A stretch of DNA of 64,000 nt from VXYL01 sp965199945 (GTDB lineage Bacteria; Pseudomonadota; Gammaproteobacteria; Pseudomonadales; Azotimanducaceae), in assembly GCA_965199945.1 (NCBI GenBank), contig OZ241354.1, forward strand, positions 2,170,001-2,234,000. Reading direction: 5' to 3'. The notes under the pieces were generated by a model. The model was not told the DNA's origin. It did not search any database and worked only from the letters and a program-made list of their open reading frames with translations. Made by a program: the position numbers and the translations under genes. Shown here piece after piece: positions 8,789-17,441 of the stretch. Positions within the stretch are counted from its first letter, which is position 1. The number at the start of each line of letters is the position of its first letter.

Positions 8789-11700
8789 TCAAGGCGCCTC
8801 GAAGTACACGCTCTTGTGGTCGGTCGCCACCTTGAAGTGTCTCGCCAGCGCCGGCAGATAGGGGCTGCGGCGCGCCGGCGCGCCGTTGATGGTCTCGGTG
8901 GCCAGGCGTCTGCGGGCGCGGCACACAACGACGAGATTCGGCAGCAGGAAGTCGAGCCCGGGCGAATCTGGTTCGAGGCGAATCGCCAGCCGCCGACCGA
9001 AGTTCTCGGAAACCAGCGCCAGCTTGCCCTCGTACCAGCCCAGGTGGTTCGCCAGCCGGCGCGCCGGCAGGTCGCTGCCGCGCAAGCCGAGGCCGCACGG
9101 CGACGCCGGATCCAAGGCGTTGATCCAGAACGACTGCTCCGCGACCTGCAAGCGCTCCAGCTCGCGCAGCGCCTGCGGCAGGGCGAACTGCGGGCCTGAG
9201 AGCCCCTCGAAGAACAAGCCGGCCACGACTTCGCCGGCAAGTTCCATCAGCCGCAGCGCCGGGAACACCGCCGCCCAGCGCAAGGCACCGCCTTCCCGGT
9301 TGGCCAGCTCGCGGCACAACACGCCGTAGCGGTCGAGCAGCATCCGGCACCGCTCCTTGTCTTCTTCGAGCCGGCCGATGCGGCTTTCGTCGGGCAACTC
9401 CTGATCGCCGGCGGCGGCTTCGCTCGGCGCATCGACTCGATGCCACGCCCCGGGCCAGCCCAAGGCCGCGCCCCTTGCATGCGCCCGCGCCGCGTTGCGC
9501 CGCCGCGCCCTTGGCGTCGGGCCCTGCGGTTTTGCGGCGCGGGAGCCGAGGCAGAAGCGCCGTTCCCGTCCCGCGGTGAGCGCCTGGAACCCGTCCGCGG
9601 CGATGCGGCCTTCCCACACCGCCTCCCAGAACGCGTCGTTCAGCGCCTCCGGCGCGTCGAGCCCCTGCGCCGAGCGGCGCGACTCGTCGAGCAATTGGGT
9701 GAAGGTGTAGCGGGCAAGCGGATCCTTGAACAACGCCGACACCGGGCATGTGCTCTCGCCATCGGCGCTGGCGGCACCAATTGTTGGCGGATCGAGCAAT
9801 GCCAAGTCTTCGCGGAAGCCGACCGCGATCGACTCCTTGCCGCGTCCGCGCCATGCCAGCCCCTCGTGCGCGGCGGCGTTCTCCAATGCGTTCGCGGCGC
9901 CGCCGTGCTGCTCCGCCCGTGGCCGCAACGCCTCGTCCAGCCAGAATCCCACCGGCGCGACGTAGCCGCGCAAGCGCTCCAGCGCGTCCACAGTCGCGTC
10001 CACGCGGCCGAAGCCGTGCCAGCGCCCCAGAAAGGGAGCGAGGTCGGTGGCCGGCCGCGGGGCGAAGGCCGGGCGCGACGCGGCGCGCTGGAAGCGGATC
10101 AGGGTCTCCAGATTCTCGGCGTCGCAGTAGCACTCGTCTTCCGCATCCGCCAACAGCCGTCCCTGCACCAAGGCCCCAGCGTCCACCAGCTCGCGCAGCA
10201 GCGCCGACGCCTGCGCCGCCGGGAACGGCAGCAGCTGCGCCGCTTCCGAAGCGCGGCGCGGGCCGTAGAACTGCAGAATCTCGGCCGCTTGGCGGAGCGG
10301 CGCATCGCCGAGGGCGATTTCCGCATGCACCAGAAAGCTGCCCCCGTTTACGACCACGCGCTGCAAGCCCGCCGGTTCTGGCACGCCGGCGAACCACTCG
10401 CCGATCGGAATCGCCACGCGCTCCTTCGCCCACTCGCGCAGTTCGTCCTCGCCGACCGGAACGTAGCCGTCCCGCGTGCGCTGCGCCTTCGACTCGAACT
10501 CCGCCACAACCGCGCCGGCGATCCTCGGCCGCAGCGACTCCTCGAAGACCACCTGGCGAATCAGATCGTCCGACAGCCGCGAGCGGTCCGCGTGTTCGCC
10601 CGAGGGCGCATCGTCGGCGTACATGTAGCGCCCGATCTGCCCGAAGGCCAGGTCGGCGGCGAACGGACTCGGCACGGCGCAGTCGGCAAACGACCACCGC
10701 AGCTCGCCGGAGGCCAGCCGTTGGAGCATCTCGAAGGCCGCCGGCAGGTCGAACTCGTCCTTGAGGCAGGTGCGCCACGTCTCCAACAGCACCGGAAAGT
10801 CGTCGTGGGGCATGGCTGCCCCCAACAGCTTCTTCGCCTGGCGGCGCGTCATCCACAGCGGCATCCGCTGCTTGAAGCTGCGCTTGGTGAGCAGCAGCGA
10901 GCGCCCGGCGCACTCGCGGAAGCGCGCGCCGAAGAAGCCCGATCCTTCCAGCGATTGGCGCAGAAGCGCCTCGAAGTTGGCTGGCGTCACCAGGCTCAGC
11001 AGCAACTCCGGCGCGACCTCTTCTTCTTCCTTCACCTGCAGGGCGACGGCGTTGTTGTCCGCGTAGACATCGACCTCCGTGCCGAAGCGCTGCCGCCAGG
11101 CGGCGCCGAGGGCCAGCGCCAGCGGCTGGTTGACGCGCCCGCCCCACAGCGTGTGCAGCACGATCTGCCGCTCCCGATCCGGCCCGTCGTAGCCGCCGGG
11201 CCCGCTGCGCACGTGCTCCACAAGCAGATGGCCGCCGTGCGGCAGATCGCAGCCGGTCGCCTCCCGCTGCCGCTGCAGGTAGTCCAGCAGTTCGGCGCCC
11301 GCGCACGGCTCGAAGCCGAGGCGCTCCAGCGCCGCGGCGACGCGCTCGCCGTCGCGCTCCGCCAGAGCCGCGTTGGCATTCTCGAGGAACGCGCCGATGC
11401 GCTGCGAGAAGTGGAAGCTGCGGTTGATGGCCTCGGCGCGCCAGAACGGCGGCGCGGTGCCGGTCGGCCGCGCCGTCTGCACCAGCACGTCGTTGTGGGT
11501 GATGCGCTGGACGCGCCAGGTCTGGGCGCCGAGGCTGAAGGTTTGGCCGACGGTCGCTTCCCAGACGAACTCCTCGTCGAGTTCGCCGATGACGGCGCCG
11601 GATTCGGCGTGGCGCAGCGTGAAGTAGCCGCGGTCCGGGATCGTGCCGCCGGAGGTATAGAGCGCGAACAACGCCCCTGGGCGCACCTTCACCGTTTGTC

Positions 11701-13135
11701 TCGCGCGGTCGAACGCCAAGCGCGGGCGAAGGTCGCGGATGCGCGTGCCGGCGTAGCGTCCGGCGAGCATTTCCACCACCAGGTCGAAGTGTTCCCGGGG
11801 CAGGTCGGCGTAGGGGGCGGCGCGCGCCAGCACGCGGTACAGGTCGTCCGTGCGCCACTCCTCGGTGCCGCAGCAGGAGACGATGGTCTGCGCCAGCACG
11901 TCGAGGGCATTGCGCAGCGGGCGCAACGGCTCGATGTCGCTTTCGCGCACGGCCTTGGCAAGCACCGCGGCTTCCAGGAAGTCCTTGGCGTGGGTGGGGA
12001 ACAGGGCGCCGCGGCTGGTCTCGCCGACGCGATGGCCGGCGCGTCCGATGCGCTGCACGGCAGCCGCGATGGAGGGCGGCGACTGGACGAGCACCACTTC
12101 GTCGAGGTCGCCGATGTCGATGCCCATCTCCAGCGAACTCGTGGCGACGATGGCCTTGAGGTCGCCGCGCTTGAGCCGGCCCTCCACTTCGGCGCGGATT
12201 TCCCGCGCCAGCGAACCGTGGTGGGCGTAGGCCAGCGGCGGCGTTTCGTCCTCGTTCAGCTTGAGGGCGATCTTCTCGGCCATGCGCCGGCTGTTGGCGA
12301 AGAGCAGCGTCGAGCGGTTGCCGTCGATGATCTCCCGAAACGCCTCCGCGAGCGGTTCCCAGACCTTCTGGCCGTTGTCGGCGGCGGTGCGCGCCGCTTC
12401 CGGGAAGCGCACGCGAAACGCCATGCGCCGTGGCCCGCCAGCGTCGACGACGCCGACCTTGCGCGGCCGGCCGTCGGCATCCTTGCCGCCCACGTAGTCG
12501 GCGACGAGCTGCAACGGGCGCACCGTGGCCGACAGCGCCACGCGCTGGAACTCGCCAGCGAGCTCGACCAAGCGCTCGAGGCCGAGCATGAGCTGCGCGC
12601 CCCGTCGGTTCTCCACCAGCGAGTGGATCTCGTCGACGATCACCGTCTCCACCGTGGACAGCGCCTGCCGCCCGCGCACGGTGGTGAGCAGCAGGCCCAG
12701 GCTCTCGGGCGTCGTGATGAGCAGTTCCGGGGGACGCCGCAGCATGCGCCGCCGGTCGCCTGGGTCGGTGTCGCCGCTGCGCGTCTGCACGCGCAGCTCG
12801 GGAAACGCGAGCCCGGCGGCGGCGAATCCGGCGCGAATGCCGGCGATGGGTTCCGTCAAGTTGGCGCGGATGTCGTTGTTGAGCGCCTTCAGCGGCGACA
12901 CGTAGAGCACCCGCGTCGCCCCGGGCTCGGACTTGCCGGTGGCGAAGGCGTCGATTGCCCACAGGAACGCCGTCAGCGTCTTGCCGCTGCCGGTCGGCGC
13001 CGTGACCAGCAGATGCTCGCCAGCGGCGATGCGCGGCCAGCTGCGCCGCTGCACCTCCGTCGGCTTTCCGAACGCGGCCTCGAACCAGCGCCGGCTCTCG
13101 GGATGGAATGCGTCGAGGGCGGCCATGGCCGGCAT
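8789..13135 (-). CDS. lhr: large Lhr-type ATP-dependent helicase
   Basis: A protein of about 1448 residues, close to the length of full Lhr proteins that carry both the Lhr core and the long C-terminal extension. The Walker A motif APTGSGKTLTAFLWA and the Walker B/DEIH box VDEIHSLV are in the first RecA domain; SATVRPLQLVA is motif III; GRAGHRVGETS is motif VI in the second RecA domain. Large winged-helix and C-terminal regions follow. Such enzymes translocate 3' to 5' on single-stranded DNA and are tied to DNA repair. I give the ATG at 13135; an ATG at 13126 is equally possible. It is monocistronic, facing the SDR gene. Confidence 0.9.
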   Translation of the reverse strand: MPAMAALDAFHPESRRWFEAAFGKPTEVQRRSWPRIAAGEHLLVTAPTGSGKTLTAFLWAIDAFATGKSEPGATRVLYVSPLKALNNDIRANLTEPIAGIRAGFAAAGLAFPELRVQTRSGDTDPGDRRRMLRRPPELLITTPESLGLLLTTVRGRQALSTVETVIVDEIHSLVENRRGAQLMLGLERLVELAGEFQRVALSATVRPLQLVADYVGGKDADGRPRKVGVVDAGGPRRMAFRVRFPEAARTAADNGQKVWEPLAEAFREIIDGNRSTLLFANSRRMAEKIALKLNEDETPPLAYAHHGSLAREIRAEVEGRLKRGDLKAIVATSSLEMGIDIGDLDEVVLVQSPPSIAAAVQRIGRAGHRVGETSRGALFPTHAKDFLEAAVLAKAVRESDIEPLRPLRNALDVLAQTIVSCCGTEEWRTDDLYRVLARAAPYADLPREHFDLVVEMLAGRYAGTRIRDLRPRLAFDRARQTVKVRPGALFALYTSGGTIPDRGYFTLRHAESGAVIGELDEEFVWEATVGQTFSLGAQTWRVQRITHNDVLVQTARPTGTAPPFWRAEAINRSFHFSQRIGAFLENANAALAERDGERVAAALERLGFEPCAGAELLDYLQRQREATGCDLPHGGHLLVEHVRSGPGGYDGPDRERQIVLHTLWGGRVNQPLALALGAAWRQRFGTEVDVYADNNAVALQVKEEEEVAPELLLSLVTPANFEALLRQSLEGSGFFGARFRECAGRSLLLTKRSFKQRMPLWMTRRQAKKLLGAAMPHDDFPVLLETWRTCLKDEFDLPAAFEMLQRLASGELRWSFADCAVPSPFAADLAFGQIGRYMYADDAPSGEHADRSRLSDDLIRQVVFEESLRPRIAGAVVAEFESKAQRTRDGYVPVGEDELREWAKERVAIPIGEWFAGVPEPAGLQRVVVNGGSFLVHAEIALGDAPLRQAAEILQFYGPRRASEAAQLLPFPAAQASALLRELVDAGALVQGRLLADAEDECYCDAENLETLIRFQRAASRPAFAPRPATDLAPFLGRWHGFGRVDATVDALERLRGYVAPVGFWLDEALRPRAEQHGGAANALENAAAHEGLAWRGRGKESIAVGFREDLALLDPPTIGAASADGESTCPVSALFKDPLARYTFTQLLDESRRSAQGLDAPEALNDAFWEAVWEGRIAADGFQALTAGRERRFCLGSRAAKPQGPTPRARRRNAARAHARGAALGWPGAWHRVDAPSEAAAGDQELPDESRIGRLEEDKERCRMLLDRYGVLCRELANREGGALRWAAVFPALRLMELAGEVVAGLFFEGLSGPQFALPQALRELERLQVAEQSFWINALDPASPCGLGLRGSDLPARRLANHLGWYEGKLALVSENFGRRLAIRLEPDSPGLDFLLPNLVVVCRARRRLATETINGAPARRSPYLPALARHFKVATDHKSVYFEAP

Positions 13136-13418
13136 TATCTCACCGCTCCCACGGCTCGCCCGACACTTGGCCCGGCGCTTCACGATCGACGACGCCCGCA
13201 GCGGGCGAAAGTATCCACGTCTGCAAGCGTCCCCAAGGGGACAGCATTTGCCGGCGGGTTACAACAAAAAGTGACGCGAGGATGTGCGACATTGGCGGCG
13301 CCGGCATGGGCGATCTCGCACATGAATTTCAGCCTTTGTCCGTTTCGCGCCGACTCGCCGCTGGCGCACAGTGCCGCCCATGGCAAGACAAAACACTGCA
13401 AAGCGACCCGGCCAACAA

Positions 13419-13464
13419 GAGCCCTCAGCGGGGGAGCGCGAGGGGCTTGCCCCTCGCATGAAAG
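13419..13464. repeat. 46-bp palindromic repeat, copy 1
   Basis: The centre is a near-perfect inverted repeat of 9-bp arms (GCGAGGGGC and GCCCCTCGC) around two bases, flanked by conserved sequence. The same 46 bases occur with one mismatch at 24687-24732 inside a coding region, and shorter relatives occur at 34874-34915 and 36554-36595. It may act as a REP-like element or terminator-like hairpin. Confidence 0.75.
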
Positions 13465-13485
13465 CGGCTCTTCTCGCACAAGCCC

Positions 13486-13764
13486 ATGGTCGTGGGCCTC
13501 GTCCGCCTGCTCGGCGATCCCTGGGTGGACGACCGGTGGACGACTTGGACCTCGACCGCATGGAACGCCTGCCGGCGGAGTACATCTCGGGCGATCCGCG
13601 CCTACGAGGAAGTGGAAAGCGCCATCCACCGCTTCTCCGGCGCGCAGACCGTGCTGGTGCGCGTGGACTCCGTGGACACCTTGCGCCGCGCCTACCCCAA
13701 CTACTTCGCAGACACGGCGCTGTTTCTTGCCGAACTGAAGAACGCCCTCGACACCGCAGACTGA
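13486..13764 (+). pseudogene. Rpn-like N-terminal fragment joined to an unrelated C-terminal fragment
   Basis: The frame from 13486 begins MVVGLVRLLGDPWVDD, matching the start of Rpn-family nucleases. The next piece, DLDLDRMERLPAEYISGDPR, continues that match but in a different frame, so there is a frameshift near 13535. The Rpn similarity stops there and the original frame then reads YEEVESAIHRF and AYPNYFADTALFLAELK, which looks like the C-terminal end of a different protein; to my eye it resembles ends of RelA/SpoT-domain proteins, a weak identification. This is a remnant, not a working gene. Confidence 0.45.
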
Positions 13765-13803
13765 CTTCGGCGGGTGCCGGCCCCGTGCGCCGAGGGCGGC
13801 CGC

Positions 13804-15075
13804 TCAGGCTTGATCGAGGGCCTGGTCCAAGTCCGCGACGATGTCGTCGATGTGCTCGATGCCCACCGAGATGCGGATCATCTCGGCCGAGACGCCCACG
13901 CTCGCCTGCTCTTCTTCCGTCAGTTGGCGGTGGGTGGTGGAGGCCGGGTGGCAGGCGAGGGACTTGGCGTCGCCGATGTTCACCAGGCGCTTGAAGAGCT
14001 TGAGCGCGTCGTAGAACTTCACGCCAGCGTCGAAGCCGCCCTTGACGCCGAAGGTGAGGATGCCGGACGCCTTGCCGCCCATGTAGCGCTGCGCGAGGTC
14101 GTGGTAGCGGTCGCCGGGCAGGCCGGCGTAGCTCACCCATTGCACCTTCCCGTGGCCTTGCAAGTGCTTGGCGACGGCAAGGGCGTTCTCGCAGTGGCGA
14201 TCCATGCGCAGATTCAGCGTCTCGATGCCCTGCATCACGAGGAAGGCGTTGAACGGCGAAATCGCCGAGCCGGTGTTGCGCAGCGGCACCGTGCGGGCGC
14301 GGCCGATGTAGGCCGCTGGCCCAAGCGCTTCCGCGTAGACCACGCCGTGGTAGCTCGGTTCGGGCGTGCTGAACATCGGATAGCGTTCGGCGTGCTCGGC
14401 CCAGGCGAACTTGCCGCTGTCCACCAGCACGCCGCCGAGGGAATTGCCGTGGCCGCCCATGTACTTGGTCATGGAGTGCAGCACGATGTCGAAGCCGTGG
14501 TCGACGGGCTTGAGGAGCGCTGGCGTGGCGACGGTGTTGTCGACGATGGTGGCGACGCCGTGCGCATGCGCCATGTCCGCCACCGCCGCGAGGTCGATGA
14601 TGTTGCCAGCCGGATTGCCGATGCTCTCGCAGAAGACGGCCTTCGTCTTGTCGTCCACGAGCTTCTCCAAGTCCGCCGGCGAATCGCCTTCGGCGAAGCG
14701 CACGTCGATGCCCTGCTTCGGCAGCATGTGGGCGAACAGCGTGTACGTGCCGCCGTAGAGCTGCGGCACCGTCACCACGTTGTCGCCGGCTTCGGCGAGG
14801 TTGAGGATCGAATAGTTCACCGCGGCGCTGCCGGAGGAGAGCGCCAGCCCGCCGACCCCGTGCTCCAACTCCGCCACGCGCTGTTCCAGCACCGCCTGGG
14901 TGGGATTCATGATGCGCGTGTAGATGTTCCCCGGCACCGCCAGATTGAAGAGATCGGCGCCATGCTGGGCATCGTCGAACTCGTAGGCCACCGTCTGGTA
15001 GATCGGCACCGCCACCGCATGGGTAGTCGGCTCGCTCTCGTAGCCAGCGTGAATGGCAATGGTTTCGTCCTTCAT
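13804..15075 (-). CDS. metY: O-acetylhomoserine aminocarboxypropyltransferase (sulfhydrylase) MetY
   Basis: A 423-residue PLP enzyme of the Cys/Met metabolism family that forms homocysteine from O-acetylhomoserine and sulfide, or a related thiol exchange. The PLP-binding lysine lies in HSMTKYMGGHGNSLGG, and the SSGSAAVNYSI and GNPAGNIIDLAAVADMAH segments are typical. The length fits MetY rather than the shorter MetB/MetC. The N-terminus ETIAIHAGYESEPTTHAVAVPIYQT is standard as a set of short motifs. It is divergent from the CoA-transferase gene with a 209-base spacer; I saw no SAM riboswitch there. Confidence 0.9.
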   Translation of the reverse strand: MKDETIAIHAGYESEPTTHAVAVPIYQTVAYEFDDAQHGADLFNLAVPGNIYTRIMNPTQAVLEQRVAELEHGVGGLALSSGSAAVNYSILNLAEAGDNVVTVPQLYGGTYTLFAHMLPKQGIDVRFAEGDSPADLEKLVDDKTKAVFCESIGNPAGNIIDLAAVADMAHAHGVATIVDNTVATPALLKPVDHGFDIVLHSMTKYMGGHGNSLGGVLVDSGKFAWAEHAERYPMFSTPEPSYHGVVYAEALGPAAYIGRARTVPLRNTGSAISPFNAFLVMQGIETLNLRMDRHCENALAVAKHLQGHGKVQWVSYAGLPGDRYHDLAQRYMGGKASGILTFGVKGGFDAGVKFYDALKLFKRLVNIGDAKSLACHPASTTHRQLTEEEQASVGVSAEMIRISVGIEHIDDIVADLDQALDQA

Positions 15076-15220
15076 TGAGAAGCTCCTAGGTGGTGCGGTT
15101 TCGAGGTTGGCCGACGGCTGCCAGCGCGACGTGCGGAGAGTCTAGCACCGGCGTTTGCGCGGGCGCGGAAGGTGCCGCTGTCTTGCCGCTCAGCGTTCTG
15201 TTCGCAGCGGCGTGGTTTCG

Positions 15221-15250
15221 CTGCATGGGCCGTTCCGCCCGTTCTACAAT
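15221..15250 (+). promoter_or_regulatory. possible sigma-70 promoter for the CoA-transferase gene
   Basis: TACAAT at 15245-15250 is a good -10 hexamer, 34 bases before the ATG. The matching -35 (CTGCAT, 15221-15226, spacer 18) is weak. Supported only by resemblance to consensus. Confidence 0.25.
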
Positions 15251-15284
15251 CTCCGTGTCTTAGCGCCTTCGCCGGAGCCAGCCA

Positions 15285-16457
15285 ATGCCCCTGCCCCTTG
15301 CCCACATCAGAGTCCTCGACCTCACCCGGGTTCGCGCCGGCCCCACCTGCGTGCGGCAGCTTGCCGATTGGGGGGCGGACGTGGTGAAGATCGAGCAGCC
15401 TGGGCGGGGCGATGGGCAGATGGGGGATGGGCGGCTCGGCCCGGATTTCCAGAATCTGCACCGCAACAAGCGCAGCCTGACGCTGAATCTCAAGTCCGAG
15501 GCTGGCAAGGGCGTGTTCATGAAGCTCGCGGAGACCGCGGACGTGGTGGTCGAGAACTACCGGCCGGACGTGAAGCACCGGCTGGGCGTGGACTACGAAG
15601 CGGTGAAGGCGATCAACCCGGGCATCGTCTACGCCAGCATCTCCGGCTTCGGGCAGGACGGCCCCTACGGCAACTTGCCGGGCTTCGATCAGGTGGCCCA
15701 GGGCATGGGCGGGCTGATGTCCATTACCGGGCTGCCGGGGCAAGGCCCGGTGCGCGCCGGCATTCCAGTGGCCGATCTCTCCGCGGGCCTGTTCGCCGCT
15801 CTGGGCGTGCTAACGGCGCTGGTTGGCCGCGCCGAGACCGGCGAAGGCCGATGGGTGTACACGTCGCTGCTCGAAGCGCAGATCACCATGCTGGATTTCC
15901 AAGCCGAGCGCTGGCTGCTCGACAAGGACGTGCCGCAACAGGCCGGCAACAACCACCCCACCGGCATCCCCACCGGCGTCTTCAAGACGAAGGACGGCCA
16001 CATCAACATCGCCGCCACCGGCGACGCCATCTACAAGCGGTTCTGCGCCGCGATGGGGCGCGAAGACTGGCTGACGGATCCGCGCTACGACACGCCCCGC
16101 AACCGCTCGGTGAACCGCGACGCCATGAACGTCGAGATCGAGGCCATCACGCGCACCCGCACCAGCGGCGAGTGGATCGCCGCCTTCAACGAGGCCGGGG
16201 TGCCGGCCGGCTACATCTACGCCATCGACGAGGTGTTCGCCGATCCACAGGTGCAACACTTGGGCATGGCCGCCCCGGCGAAGCACCCGAAGCTGGGCGA
16301 CATCGAACTGGTGGCGCAGCCCGTCAAGCTCTCCGGCGCCGAGTTCGCCGTGCGCTCGCCCACGCCGGATCTCGGCGAGCACACCGACGAAGTGCTGGCC
16401 GAAGCTGGCTACGGCCAGGAGGAGATCGCGGCTCTGCGCAGCGCCGGCGCGGTGTGA
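15285..16457 (+). CDS. CaiB/BaiF family (class III) CoA-transferase
   Basis: A 390-residue class III CoA-transferase that moves CoA between carboxylic acids. The start HIRVLDLTRVRAGPTC, the KIEQPGRGD loop and the HRNKRSLTLNLKS segment are typical. The catalytic Asp is expected at about residue 164 in PVADLSAGLFAALG. The acid substrate is unknown; close family members act on formate/oxalate, carnitine or aromatic acids. The ATG at 15285 has a GGAG Shine-Dalgarno eight bases upstream. It stands alone, convergent with the long pnt operon. Confidence 0.88.
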   Translation: MPLPLAHIRVLDLTRVRAGPTCVRQLADWGADVVKIEQPGRGDGQMGDGRLGPDFQNLHRNKRSLTLNLKSEAGKGVFMKLAETADVVVENYRPDVKHRLGVDYEAVKAINPGIVYASISGFGQDGPYGNLPGFDQVAQGMGGLMSITGLPGQGPVRAGIPVADLSAGLFAALGVLTALVGRAETGEGRWVYTSLLEAQITMLDFQAERWLLDKDVPQQAGNNHPTGIPTGVFKTKDGHINIAATGDAIYKRFCAAMGREDWLTDPRYDTPRNRSVNRDAMNVEIEAITRTRTSGEWIAAFNEAGVPAGYIYAIDEVFADPQVQHLGMAAPAKHPKLGDIELVAQPVKLSGAEFAVRSPTPDLGEHTDEVLAEAGYGQEEIAALRSAGAV

Positions 16458-16475
16458 GCGAACCGCCTTGCGACC

Positions 16476-17441
16476 CTAGGCGCGATGCGCCGGCGGCAGG
16501 ACGAGCTGCCGGCCAAGCGCCACATCCCAGGAATACGGCAGGATGCGCTCGTAGCCGGCGCCTGGATGGAATGTCGCCTCGCCGAAGTAGAGCGCGGCGC
16601 CGATGACGTACCAATCCACGCGCAGGTAGGGGAATCCCTCCGCCAACGCTTCCGACAGGCGGATCAGATCGTCCAGCCGCGCCGGCTGCTCCACCGCTGC
16701 GCCGTTCGGCCAAAGCGGCCGGTCGCCGACGCAGATCGACCAAGTGAAGGGCAGCAGATTCCAGTCGCGGTCGTACAGGTTGCGGCGGCGGGCCGTGCGC
16801 CGGTCCAAGTCCACTTGGATGAACGTCGCTCGGCCGCCCAGGCAGTGCAGCTTGTAGTCCAGCACCTCGGCGCCGTCCGGCATGGCCAGCAGTTCCTCGA
16901 CCAGAATGGATGGTTCGACCAGCCCGTACTGCCACTCCCGGCTCCGCCGTCCGTAGCGCTGCTTCAGCCAGCGGCGGCAGTCGCTGGCCAAGGCGCGCAA
17001 GTCGACGCGTTCGCCAGCCGCGAACGCTCGGGTGCTGCCGCTCAGATGGGATGGCTTGACCATGAACGGCGGCGTCAAGCCGTGCCAGTCGATGTCCTCG
17101 AAGCGCGCGCCGCGAGCAAGCAGCGGCACCAGATGTTCCGCGCCGATGCGTGTCGCCACCTGATTCCGCACCGTCCACTTGTCTGCCCAGTCGCCGTAGT
17201 GCGGGCGGCGGTCGTTCAGCTTCAGCCATTGGATCTTTTCGTTCAGCGTCCGCGCATCATTCCAGGGCATGGCGTAGCCGTGATTGAAGCGGAACATCAG
17301 CGCGTAGTACGCCTTGTCGGAAAGCAGGCCCAGAACGCCGTTCTTCAGCGCGTGGAGCGGCTGCAAGAACGGCCGCAGGCGCGTCGCTCGGAAAACCGAC
17401 TGCGCCCGTCGCAGTGCGGCGCCCGGCCCTTGGGCCGTCAT
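16476..17441 (-). CDS. TupA-like ATP-grasp protein
   Basis: A 321-residue protein resembling the TupA-like ATP-grasp family, whose members ligate amino acids or modify cell-surface polymers. Recognisable segments are LNEKIQWLKLNDRRP, WADKWTVRNQVATRIG, PPFMVKPSHLSGSTR (ATP-binding lysine region), and the late acidic stretch LRVDWYVIGAALYFGEATFHPGAG, which carries the metal-binding Asp/Glu and Asn-like positions. Its ATG overlaps the stop of the DUF362 gene by four bases (ATGA). It is the last gene of a run that begins with the transhydrogenase genes, an unusual neighbourhood for this family. Confidence 0.75.
   Translation of the reverse strand: MTAQGPGAALRRAQSVFRATRLRPFLQPLHALKNGVLGLLSDKAYYALMFRFNHGYAMPWNDARTLNEKIQWLKLNDRRPHYGDWADKWTVRNQVATRIGAEHLVPLLARGARFEDIDWHGLTPPFMVKPSHLSGSTRAFAAGERVDLRALASDCRRWLKQRYGRRSREWQYGLVEPSILVEELLAMPDGAEVLDYKLHCLGGRATFIQVDLDRRTARRRNLYDRDWNLLPFTWSICVGDRPLWPNGAAVEQPARLDDLIRLSEALAEGFPYLRVDWYVIGAALYFGEATFHPGAGYERILPYSWDVALGRQLVLPPAHRA

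Larger units (their letters stand above)
13136..13803. other. gene-poor stretch with repeat and gene fragments
   Basis: About 670 bases without an intact gene between lhr and metY. It contains a 46-bp palindromic repeat and a frameshifted fragment resembling Rpn-family nucleases joined to the tail of another gene, each described separately. The first 280 bases show nothing I can name. Confidence 0.6.

Noticed and set aside
9440..13738. A 1432-codon open frame on the plus strand opposite the helicase gene
   Set aside because: It is the antisense shadow of a high-GC gene; the amino-acid composition is dominated by R, A, H and G and no family is recognisable, while the minus strand encodes full helicase motifs.
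15076..15284. SAM or other riboswitch before metY
   Set aside because: I could not find the conserved stems or core of a SAM riboswitch in the 209 bases upstream of metY.
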